Assembly (NCBI GenBank): GCA_963556695.1
Contig: CAUWAG010000019.1
Span: forward strand, 248,001 to 312,000
Direction of reading: 5' to 3'
Length of the DNA stretch: 64,000 nucleotides
Source of the DNA: Anthostomella pinea
Taxonomy: Eukaryota > Ascomycota > Sordariomycetes > Xylariales > Xylariaceae
Positions 21,503-30,738 of the stretch are shown here, piece after piece; position 1 is the first letter of the stretch, and every line of letters starts with the position of its first letter. The notes under the pieces were generated by a model. The model saw only the letters and a list, made by a program, of their open reading frames with translations. It ran no database searches and had not been told where the DNA came from. Position numbers and translations under genes: made by a program.

Positions 21503-22825
21503 GTGCCTGCCGATAAATGGAAATTTGTACTGCATCGCGTCCTTTTTTCTCTCCAAAACAACTGCATCAAAGTGTCGGAACTACGAGATTTCCGACAACA
21601 ACGCCCGGGTTGGGCAAGTCGACGCTCCGAGGGGGGTGTTCGACACCGAGATGACTCTCGAAATGCACTGCATCACAACATCGGCCGGGGGCCATCACCA
21701 CTACCACCTCGCTCGCTGGCTAACGAAAGGCCACAGGCTCACCTGTATAGCTCGCATGAAGCAGCTGCGCAGCCGTATAGGGTCTTCAACGGATTTGCTG
21801 GCGGCGGTTTAGTCACCAGGAATGCGGCACCACCTCCACTTCCGAGGCAGGACACGACTACTCACCATCGAAGTCCCATGTCGCGACCTCGAGAGCTGAG
21901 TCCATTGAGAAGTCCACCACAGCCGCACTACAGGAAGCGCCCGCCGTATGCAAATGAAGGCGAGTTATTAGCACTCATTGTAACATCGCAATGCTAATAT
22001 TATTGGCTAGGCTCTGGCTACCGTCCTCCAGCTCCTGCGCACGGCCTATACCACGATGGCCGCCCGGGAGAGTTCCACGAATTCCCTCGCGAGGACAGAA
22101 ATGTGCTTTACTCACCTCTTGGCTATGCAGACCAGCTGTACCGGTACTACCCTTACCACTCAGCCTACCCCTACCACCCGGGCTTCCCCTTCCACCCGAG
22201 CTACCCCTACCCCCCGGGCTACTCCTACCTTCAGGGCTACTTCTACCCCCCAGCCTCCTACCGCCCAAGCTACCCCCACCCCGGAGACAACGCAAATGTG
22301 CGTCGGTCATCTCCTGGCAATGCAGCCCAGCGAGGCTACTCCACCCACCCATACAATGCGAATGTGAGTCGGTCCCCTCCTGGCCATGAAGCCCAGCGAG
22401 ACTATTCCACCCGCCGAGACAACGAAAATGTGCGCCAGTCACTCCTCAAGGTTGAGAACGACGAAGAGAACAGATCATACACCTATGACAGGAACCGCCA
22501 GCAACCGGGCGATCTGCGCTTACCGAGGGGCCGTGGGAACCCACAGCCGCCCGTCGGTCGGCAAATACAGTCGACTCCAGCCAGGGCATTGCTGAATCCA
22601 CGTTCTCAGCGGCTTGCTGCACCACCTTTACCAGCAAATCGAAGTCAGATTTTCTGCTACAAATGCAAGAGACGGCACGAACCCCCCTGGTGCCGTAGAC
22701 CACCTGCCCCCAGGCCTGTCAAGGAGGCCAAGGCTGAAGACAAGGCCAGCAAAGGTGCTGAGCTAAAGAATGAGCAGGATGCCGGCGGTGCTGAAGAGGT
22801 CAAGGTGAAGGTTGAGGGAGACTAA
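21503..22825 (+). pseudogene. Paralogue of the 16297 gene: Pro/Tyr-rich zinc-knuckle protein lacking ATG
   Basis: The N-terminus (SELRDFRQQRPGWASRR, HRDDSRNALHH, GRGPSP) is a clear duplicate of the 16297 product, but the codon matching its ATG is GTG (about 21572), and no in-frame ATG exists upstream. The equivalent intron still ends in CTAG near 22011, but its donor reads GCGAGT instead of GTGAGT. A usable GC-AG intron or a lost site are both possible. The second exon is open to 22825. It encodes a run of Tyr/Pro repeats (YPYHPGFPFHPSYPYPPGYS and similar), three copies of an NANVxRSxPG-type unit, and a C2HC motif CYKCKRRHEPPWC, then a Lys/Glu-rich tail. The C-terminal half differs from the paralogue and resembles the 6673 zinc-knuckle protein, so it may be chimeric. 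It lies between inverted repeats. Confidence 0.6.
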
Positions 22826-23216
22826 GATGGCTGGCGTGACCCAACAGAGCTCGCTGATCAGTATCTCGAGTGTCCATTTTGCTGAGAAGCAACATACAAA
22901 GGGGTCTGCAAAGATCAAGAACCCAATGAAGGCTATCTCAAAGACCATCGTCTCAGCGAACTTATCGCGCCGAAATCTAGCCAAAGGTTGGATTGACATA
23001 GGGGATCTTGAAGAGGACATAGAAGGGGCAGGGCTAGCCTTTGAGCTACGCTAAACTGCTAGAAAATATGTGTTATACGGGAAAGAGGCCAATACTGTTA
23101 AACAGCGTGTATTATGGTTGATCTGGTTGATAACGTGTATTCTGGTGATTCTGGTTAGAGTGTTGTGTCTCTGTGAAAATCCTTCTGTGGGCTAGGTGGC
23201 CTAGAAATACCCTATT

Positions 23217-23277
23217 GGCCTTGTTGGTGCACTGCCACCTCCCTGAACGCCACGGTGGCTTGTGCGCCATTCAACAA
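23217..23277 (-). repeat. Right inverted repeat of the gene-bearing insertion
   Basis: Reverse complement of 21231-21295 over about 57-61 bp with few mismatches, bounding a 2.05-kb interval that contains the 21503 gene copy. No transposase is encoded within, so a non-autonomous TIR element is the simplest reading. Confidence 0.72.
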
Positions 23278-25057
23278 ATACGAGCTAATTTGGCTTGTTT
23301 AGGTACCAGGAGTTTTCTTTTATGATTTGATAGATTACCCTACCCATCTTACGTAGGTACCTTAGATCAAACCTCGGTGGAAGCTCCTGCACGATCAGCT
23401 TCAGCGATGACATCCATCACCTTACGTGACTCGAAGACGTTGACATCCTAGCTTTTCAGCCTCTGTCATAACCTTAAGCAAAATGACGAGTTCTTTCTGG
23501 TACAAGCGTGCGCGTCATAATTAAGCGTACATCACGGGGGCTCTGCTTTTTGTTGTCTGTTGAGGTATTTGGGTTTGGCTCCTCCCTTCGGTCGAAGAGC
23601 TTAAAAAATAAAAACAAATCATAATTAGTGACGCCTCCGGACCACCCCGAAGAGAATGTTTCTCTGCATGATACCTGGGTAATGAGGAGATACAGCATAG
23701 ATTGGAGACCTCGCTACTTGGCTTAAAACAAAAGGTATGAATAGGAGACAGCCGAAACGTTACTATGATTGTTCCATCCTACTGTCACGGCACTAGGTAG
23801 CCCCACAGGACTGACCCCTATTTTCCCCGGACCATGTCTTCTAGCTTCATAATTTCTTTCTACCCTTTAAGTACAACAGCACCCGTCATTCTTGAGACAC
23901 CAGCAGTGGAATTTTGACACTTTTCCTCACCCGTAGGCTGGCTTATCCACACGTGTAGCACAGAGAAATAGTTTAATGTATGCGGAATGGTGTTGATTGG
24001 CAAGGCCAGCTATCTGCAAATGCTGTTTAGATCGGAGTCCTCCAGATGGATAAAGTGCTTGCTCGAAGGCACAACCCTCTTGGCGATTTCGTGAGTCTCC
24101 ATATCACGTTCAATGTTCCTGAGGGCTCAATGACGAACCTCGATGAGGCTGTCGACCGTCACCAGATCCTTCATCTCCGGATGAGAATGGGTGTTCTTGC
24201 AGACCAATGCCGGGATCAGATTTCGACTGTCCCCACAGGTCTTGCCCGTCAACTCGGAGGTAGGCTCGTCCAGCTCTTCCATTGACACCATGCGTCTTGT
24301 TGAGAGTCGCAGTGCTCCTTGCACCCGTACACAATCGGGCAGTCGGTGACCGAATACCGAAGACTCGACGCACCTGGTCGACATATCAGACTTCTCTACA
24401 GGTCACAATAGAGCGCGGGTTTTGCTTGACTTACAAGTGATCAACGTACGCGCCTGACACGCAAAGTACACACCGGTACATTGTCCTTCCATTGCGTTGT
24501 ATCGTATGATCTTTTGCAGACGCTCGGTGGATGGCTGAACTCAGTCGCGAACATCTCCGTTTGGGAGAAGGGGAGCCACTTCATCACGCCCAGCATACAT
24601 CCTCAACACGGAGTTCTTCACCTCAGTCGCCACTCGGCTATGCAAAAGCGCAATATCGCTCCGAGAGTACTACAGGCATCTTCGATTTTCTTTGCTCGAG
24701 CTGGTTACCGACCTCTTCCCTCGGACGTATCCCCTGGGCTGTGAACCTTCGACAATATTTCAAAAAAATAACAATGTACTTGTTCGGTTCTTAGGCTATA
24801 GTCGTTAGCGGGCCTTCGCGATGTTTCGTTGAGTTAAATATATAGAAGAAAATAAAGGAGAGAATAGGTATTTCGGGCAAGCTTCAAATTTGTGAGCGAA
24901 GCTTTAGCTTATGTAGGTCATGATTAAGGTAAGGTTTTGCTTTTTATTGCGCTCGAGAAGTTTGATATAAAAAATAGATTGTATCCCCTGGTCTTAGTCA
25001 GTAACGTAAATGACTCACGCTCTTGACACTTCCTTGAAAACTTTCCAAATCTGATCA
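23278..25057. other. Intergenic, AT-richer, no gene supported
   Basis: About 1.8 kb between the right inverted repeat and the NmrA C-terminal fragment. Minus-strand frames around 24110-24390 and 24480-24760 look faintly gene-like (short Cys- and Trp-containing stretches) but are broken and unassignable. AT content rises from about 24780. It should be extra inserted or rearranged DNA, because the NmrA middle part is not found in it. Confidence 0.4.
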
Positions 25058-25457
25058 ATGCAAACTTCAGCCCACACAGTCTTGGAAGCTGCTGCCAAGG
25101 TTCTCATCGAGCGGGAGAAACAATTCTACGCAAAGTACCCATTCTGCTCGACCCTGCCGTTCAGTGAGAACGAGATCGTGTCTGAGGTCGGGAAGCAGAT
25201 GGAGAAGGAAATCGAGGTCAAGACGCCGTCGTTCGAGAGAGCCGTCGAGCTTTTCCTCGGATCTCTTTTCACTAGCAGTGGGAAACCCTAGGACTCCAAA
25301 GTTGCGCGGCTGAGGAAGATGCCAGCCCGGAGCTTGTCCGCGACCGAGCGGAAAGATTGGCGCTCTCACGGGAAATCCGGATGTCCTGCGCTGGCTGCTT
25401 GGGCGGGAACCGACTACTGTGGAAGAATATGTGCGAGTGGGACTTGAAAATGCGTGA
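25058..25457 (+). pseudogene. NmrA-like reductase, C-terminal fragment
   Basis: The first frame (25058-25291) contains TVLEAAAKVLIEREK, YAKYPFCSTLP and IEVKTPSFE, typical of the C-terminal part of NmrA-like proteins, and ends in an in-frame TAG. Two further frames continue the homology: EDASPELVRDRAERL from about 25309, and NPDVLRWLLGREPTTVEEYV from 25374 to a TGA at 25455-25457. It lies on the same strand and in the right order relative to the N-terminal piece at 20973-21230. About 100 residues of the expected middle are absent. The gene was therefore broken by insertion, deletion and small indels. Confidence 0.68.
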
Positions 25458-25714
25458 AGATTCCGTAGCACTGAGTATTAATGAAATCGTTTAAGTTTTT
25501 CGTGGCGACCATCTATACTGTAGAATTTTGTCCGCGGAAGTAGGTATCGCCAAGCCCCGGGCTTCACACCATACACCGGTACCGGCCCGATCCGGTCCGG
25601 ACGGCGTGGCCCCCAAGGTTCCCCGCCGAAACTCCACGTGCTGTCACTTGAATGACTCCCGATCCTTAAGATTCTCCGCATCATTCATCAAATCACACAG
25701 CACGAATATCAACC

Positions 25715-26476
25715 ATGGCGACCAACACCGCCTCCGAGAAGGAGGCCCCGCTCGTAGAAGTCATCGACCAGGAGGAGGACTTCTTGGGAGCCTTCAAATG
25801 CGCCTGCGCAGCCTTCGGGCACCAGACCAACGACGCAATCTGGACCTGTCTGAACCCCGGCTGGGACACGCCCGAAGGCCAAGCGCGCGGGGCTGCCGGC
25901 ATGGTCAAGCGTTGGCGCTCCGTGACGACCGACAAGAACGGCAACCCCAACACCGTCTTTCTGAAAGCGACGCTCCCCGACCAAGACGGCTGCCGCGTCA
26001 TCGTCGGCCAGGCCATTTGGGTACAGGCGTCCATGGTAGACGGCCACGGCGAGCCGCCCTCGGACGACATCCGCAGCAGCATGGACCCCGCGGCGCTGTA
26101 CCCCGGCGACGAGGCCGAGCAGCGCTACTGCGGCCAGCTGTGGCGGTCGCTGTTCCGGCGGCGCGTCGAGGTCGTGCGGGAGAAGGCGGCGTCGGCGGCA
26201 AACCCACCGTCCGTCATGGTGCTGGACTTGTGTGCGACGGACCCGGCGTTCCAGCGCAGGGGCGTCGCGTCGGCGCTGGTGCGGTGGGGGCTGGACGAGG
26301 TGCGGCGGCGCAGGATCCCCGAGGCCACGACCGAGGCGTCGAGTATGGGCCGGCTGGTGTACGAGCGCTTGGGCTTCCGGCCGGAAGGCCCTGAGATCGC
26401 GTATGAGGTCGATGGCGAGTTTGCGTCGCGCGAGAGGCCGTCGAATGTCTTTATGCGCACGGGGGGTGGCTCTTAG
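25715..26476 (+). CDS. GNAT-family N-acetyltransferase
   Basis: Intronless 253-residue protein from an ATG at 25715 with cgaatatcaacc just upstream. The C-terminal half carries the acetyl-CoA-binding core: VMVLDLCATDPAFQRRGVAS fits motif A (the R/Q-x-x-G-x-G/A pyrophosphate loop appears as QRRGVA, residues about 177-182). It is followed by TTEASSMGRLVYERLGFR, the usual motif B with the conserved Tyr and Gly-Phe. The N-terminal half contains a Trp-containing helix region like fungal small-molecule acetyltransferases. Acceptor substrate unknown. High GC and an intact frame set it apart from the decayed genes on both sides. Confidence 0.82.
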   Translation: MATNTASEKEAPLVEVIDQEEDFLGAFKCACAAFGHQTNDAIWTCLNPGWDTPEGQARGAAGMVKRWRSVTTDKNGNPNTVFLKATLPDQDGCRVIVGQAIWVQASMVDGHGEPPSDDIRSSMDPAALYPGDEAEQRYCGQLWRSLFRRRVEVVREKAASAANPPSVMVLDLCATDPAFQRRGVASALVRWGLDEVRRRRIPEATTEASSMGRLVYERLGFRPEGPEIAYEVDGEFASRERPSNVFMRTGGGS

Positions 26477-26877
26477 GAGTTGAATGGAAGCTTGTGTTTT
26501 GACACCGAGGCCGTCCCTATGGCCCTGGTAGGGCCCGACGTCAATCGGACATGGTCCTACGAGTCAAGCTTAGCAAGAGTAGGGTTAGGAAGTCACCTCG
26601 TCGTGTGGACTCGTGATGAGTCCGAGACTCTAGCTCGATTGAACGCTTGAACCAATATGACATTACACTTTTCGTATCCTTCCAGACCCCCTATGACCAT
26701 GGCTCCATATGTGCGCCAACCCATTATTATCGACATCCCCAGTTCGTACGTATGTAGGTACCATATAGACAAGCCAACCCGTTTGCATATCATCATGAGA
26801 GCAGTACAAACAGCTTTGATGGGCCGAGATATTAGAATGCTCCATCGTGTGCGTGGTGTGATGAGGTTATCCTCAGC
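26477..26877. other. Intergenic, no gene seen
   Basis: Converging 3-prime flanks of the GNAT gene and the minus-strand secreted-protein remnant. Nothing else recognisable. Confidence 0.4.
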
Positions 26878-27249
26878 CTACGCAAAGGCACCGCTGATGA
26901 TGTCCAAGCAATCGACCAAGCTGGCCTGGTCGTTGCTCATCACCGCCACCTTTGCCATTCTGCAAACCAAATCAGTATTCTGGATGGCAATTTAAAGGGC
27001 CGGATCAGGTAACTCACGCTGACACAAACGCGTCCGCGGTCGAGTTGCTGAAGAACTTGTCACTTGTGATAGAGGCGTCCACGCTGCCGTCTGCCGTCTC
27101 GGTGTAGAACGTCGTGTCCAAGCGCCATCCGTTCCCCTGAAGGATGCCTCGAGGTCTGTGGCGACCTCTGACCCGACGGTTGGCCAAGACTGAGCTGCAA
27201 TGGAGCCGAGCTGGGCAACGAGCGTTGTGATGAGACCTGAGGATTTCAT
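26878..27249 (-). pseudogene. Small secreted protein, one frameshift
   Basis: The ATG at 27249 (minus strand) opens a signal peptide MKSSGLITTLVAQLGSIAAQ. After about 40 codons the conserved frame is offset by one base near 27130, where it continues as GWRLDTTFYTETADG...FFSNSTADAF. A 58-bp intron (26960-27017) has GTGAGT, a TACTGAT branch and a TTGCAG end; it joins to exon 2 (26959-26878) with SNDQASLVDCLDIISG. The mature product would be about 80 residues with a single visible Cys. No family is recognised. The intact signal peptide and splice sites argue that it was recently functional, or that the shift is a sequencing error. Confidence 0.5.
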
Positions 27250-27845
27250 GAGCTACATAGTGATCGGATGGGTGGAGGACGGGATTCTGCAGGAGCTGCG
27301 TCTCGAGCTGAACTGTTGGGCAACTCGTTATAACAACGTCCGGTGAATGCTGGTGATGAGTGGGTACTGATGTGGCAATATAATGAGAACAGAAGCCCGA
27401 ATCAGAAAGACACCAGGTCAGAAGCGAGAGTGTTGGGAAGACGAATGAAAAGGTGCTGAGGATGCTGTTCATGTTAGCTGAAGTGTCGGCTTTGCCCGCC
27501 GTATTTATATTCGGCGACGATCTCATAAAGGCTGGAAGCGAACCCTCGACGAGTCGTTGATAGAGCCTGGGAGACCTCGTGTTAGCTGACGCTTGGGAAC
27601 ATGTTTGTATGACTTGGGTCTCGTGAAGATCAACGAGGTCGCAGGCGATCAGACCAGAATGGATTCAAGTTACGAGAAGATCGAGAGGGTCTCTCAGTCG
27701 CCGTCGCAGATAGCATTCCTTGGTGAGGTGCAGGCACACACAAAGTTTGTTTCACGTTTCTGATTCTGAACAACCCAAGCATCACACTCACGTATGACTG
27801 ATATTTGAATTGACCATATCAGTCCTCCCAACCACTGCCGCCGAC
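27250..27845. other. Intergenic, no gene seen
   Basis: Divergent region between the minus-strand secreted-protein remnant and the plus-strand AT-hook gene. No supported ORF or RNA gene. Confidence 0.4.
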
Positions 27846-28987
27846 ATGAGTCGTCCAAAAGGCAGACACAGATACCCGAAACTACCGCGGCCTGAAGGCG
27901 CGCATCTCATTGGGCGACCTAGGAAGGAACCACCCAAGCCAAGGGCACCACGGCCCCGGAGGACACCTGGCCAAGGTATGGGAAACCATTGTTGACTCAC
28001 AGAATACGAGTGATATGAGTGACTGATCTCATGTCTAGCGCAACCGTCATCTGAACCCGGCCGATCGCAGGCCCCTCGGAGAATACAGACTAGAAGCCAG
28101 GGGCTGGAGGAAGAAACCCCCCCGGAGGCAGGTCTGGAAATCGAGGATTCAGAAGAGGATGTTGCTGGCAGGTCGGGTGCAACATGACCAGGCACGCAAA
28201 AGCGCGTGTTAAATGATCAGGAGAGAAGATCAGGCACGCAAACGCGCGTGCTAATAAATCATGAGCAGGATTATCGTTTACCGTCAAGTGCCGAGTCTTC
28301 CAGCATGCCTTCAAACCAGCCAGAAGGCCGGCGACAGACCAAGGGAAAGGAAGTGGACTTCAACCCTGCGGCAATACGGCGAAACGATGCCGAAACCCAA
28401 CCTGAGCTCGACCAGCAGCCATCAAAGCGTCCAAGGCTGGATGACCACGAGGTCCATGGTCCCATAGTTGATGAGGATTTTACTGGATTCGCAGATGATG
28501 ACGGTGCCAACGCAGTGCCCGATCACCAAACCCACGTGTCTCCGCATGGATCTTTCGAGCCCACAAACACTCGATCGATACCTCTGCCTCCTTCTCCGTC
28601 AGCGCCACCTCTCAGCGAAAGCGGACCATCACAGCATTGGCCGCTAGTTCTCTCCAGCGATGACGTTGAGATACTCATCAAGCCAACGCACAACCAAAGG
28701 ACCGGCGAACCCCCGGACTTGAGCTGGTCCGAATCAGAACAAAAAGAGTTGGACCTGTGCGGGGATTCCGACGGACGCCATTACCTATGGAAGACAATGC
28801 TTCACATCTTCCAGACGACTCCGTTCGACCTTTTCTCATGGGCTTGCGTCTCTCGCCGTCAATCTCTCCCATTGACGCTGATGACATTTGGAGAGATTTG
28901 TCTGAGCTGGTCGCCCACCCCATATGGAACAGAGATCTCTCACGGTTGCAATTTTTTCTCCAAAAAGCGATCTGCCTCCGTGGATAA
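27846..28987 (+). pseudogene. AT-hook nuclear-type protein, nonsense and frameshift
   Basis: Exon 1 (27846-27975) starts at an ATG and encodes a basic N-terminus with IGRPRKEPPKPRAPRPRR, a good AT-hook core (GRPRK). A 63-bp intron (27976-28038) leads to exon 2, which meets TGA at 28185-28187 while the same frame stays open far beyond. The TGA lies in the first of two about 45-bp direct repeats containing ggcacgcaaa-gcgcgtg. Farther on, an acidic and Pro/Ser-rich region gives way near 28770 to a better frame ending at 28987, with a helix-rich stretch DADDIWRDLSELVAHPIWNR. At least one nonsense change and one frameshift. The 3-prime end runs into the second AT-rich block. Function unknown beyond likely DNA binding. 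Confidence 0.55.
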
Positions 28988-29039
28988 TCATATGGAACCA
29001 CTTGGTCCACTAAAGACTGCATGGTTTGATACCGATAAA

Positions 29040-30090
29040 TGCAGCCTAATAAAAACTTATAACATTATTAACTATTCCGTTTATGAACCTTATTAATATT
29101 TAATTTTAGTAGGAGTTTAAAACTATTCATATAGTTATGTCAGATGTTGGATCCCAGATATGGTGCCCTTAGGTGCAGTACCCACTAGGGGGCTGTCAAG
29201 GGAACAGTGGATCCACCCTGGCATGGTGCAGTATGGTATTTAGCTGTAGATTAGCCCTGCCAAGCATACTTGACAATGCCAACAACATTCGCAGCGACCG
29301 CTCACACCCCCAAGGCTTGTGACCCTTCTAGAAATCTCACAAGTTATAATATATTATTAAGTTAAAAAGCCCGTGTAAATTAAAATATGAAAAGTGAAGT
29401 AAGTGCTTATGTTAACCGAATTATATCCCGTAATTGATAAGAATTTATAAACCTTTTTTTTATAAAAAACCAGGGTTATAAATGTTATAAAGCAATATAT
29501 TTCATATATTAAATTTTATAAAGCGAGGGTATATTTTCTTATAACCTATTAATATTCGAGCTTTTATTTAATAAACTACGCTTAACTTATACGATTATTA
29601 CTTTTACCGCTTTCAAAACTACGGTTACACGTTTAATTAAACGTAATAACGACGATAAACACGTCGTTTAATTAACCGCGATAACGTTTAATTAATTAAA
29701 CATTATTATTATTATAATCTTCGCGTATAATAAAGCGTTAATTATCATCGCGTTAAATTAAACGTTTTTATTATTTTTAATAACGACTTATTAAGCCGTT
29801 AAAATCGTATTTTGATAGTTATAAAGCCTGTAAATAATCCTAACTAACATTAGCTTAATATTAGTTATAAAAACAAAGCTTATAACAATTGAAAGGAAAA
29901 GAAGTTAAATTATACCACTTTTAACGAGAACTAAATTATTATAACCTTAAAAAAAGGTATATTACTAATAAAACGTTACAGCGCGTTTTAAGCGTTATAT
30001 AAAGAATGGAGCCCCGTACCTTACTTTCTTCGGTTAAGCGCGAAAAATATATAAATATGTAGCAACCTATAACCCCTGTTTTTCTATAAG
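29040..30090. repeat. Second AT-rich RIP-like block
   Basis: Strongly AT-rich sequence with attaat/cgttta-type runs and no coding capacity, like the block at 1-2930. A solo LTR is inserted near its left edge, and it ends in a G-rich tract at 30091-30125. Probably a RIP-eroded transposon. Confidence 0.78.
29138..29341 (+). mobile_element. Solo LTR, family A, copy 2
   Basis: 204 bp beginning TGTCAGATG and ending CTCACA, flanked by AGTTA on both sides (29133-29137 and 29342-29346), a perfect 5-bp target duplication. Reverse complement of the copy at 1320-1522. This copy keeps C and G at several positions where copy 1 has T or A (for example gcgaatgttg against gcaaatattg), so copy 1 is the more decayed. 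Confidence 0.88.
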
Positions 30091-30125
30091 GGGGGGTTGG
30101 GGGGGGGGGGGGGGGGGGGGGGGGG
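30091..30125. repeat. Poly-G tract
   Basis: Six G, TT, then 27 consecutive G, at the exact switch from AT-rich to normal-composition DNA. It could form G-quadruplex structures or be an assembly artefact at a repeat junction; the length should be treated as unreliable. Confidence 0.75.
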
Positions 30126-30738
30126 TTACAGTCCCAGCCGATCACGGCCTTAAGGATTGGTAGGTCGGTAACAGCTAGCTACAGTGGAAGTCACACCTAG
30201 ATATGCTGGTGCAGACCCATAAGACTCCGGCCGTAGCCATCACACCCTGGCGATCGAACGACCAGACGGGATGAACCAGAAAGACAGAAATACCTTGGGG
30301 TGGATGTACGTTAGGTGCGCTAGTAGGTACTATGGTCGCAAGGCACCGCAGCCCGGGTGGCAGCTGGAACGAGCACCTTAGTACCCGAATAACCCCTGTA
30401 TATGGGCACACCCCCTGTATATGCCCGGAAAATCGGGTTATTCCGTTCCGCCATACGTACAGTTGCGAAAATGCAGGTATAATATTCGTATAAAACGTAT
30501 AATTTTGGAAATCGGAGCCCTCGAACCTGGGATGCTTGTGGCTGAGCGTGGGGCGTACGGCTTTGCTAGGTGGGGCGGTACTGGGATAAGTCTAATGCAT
30601 ATTTCAAACCGAAATTATGCTGATAACGAACATGGCATGTCCATCGTCATCCCAGTCACGACCTATCAAACTAAGACATCGTCGCGTCTGCCTCGCGCGA
30701 CAATCTCTCACTGGCTTCTCTTTCATTGCATCCTCAAC
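30126..30738. other. Intergenic, no gene seen
   Basis: Normal-composition sequence between the poly-G tract and the ATG at 30739. An open frame from 30421 precedes that ATG, but the leader looks non-coding. No domain or RNA gene seen. Confidence 0.4.

Noticed and set aside
24046..24800. A gene around 24.1-24.8 kb on the minus strand.
   Set aside because: Short Cys/Trp-containing stretches occur in different frames with many stops and no recognisable family; insufficient support.
1319..29342. A single 28-kb island bounded by 204-bp inverted repeats (composite transposon or Starship-like cargo).
   Set aside because: Each repeat has its own, different, perfect 5-bp target duplication (GGTTT and AGTTA) and TG...CA ends, so they are independent solo LTRs. 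No tyrosine recombinase or transposase gene lies between them.
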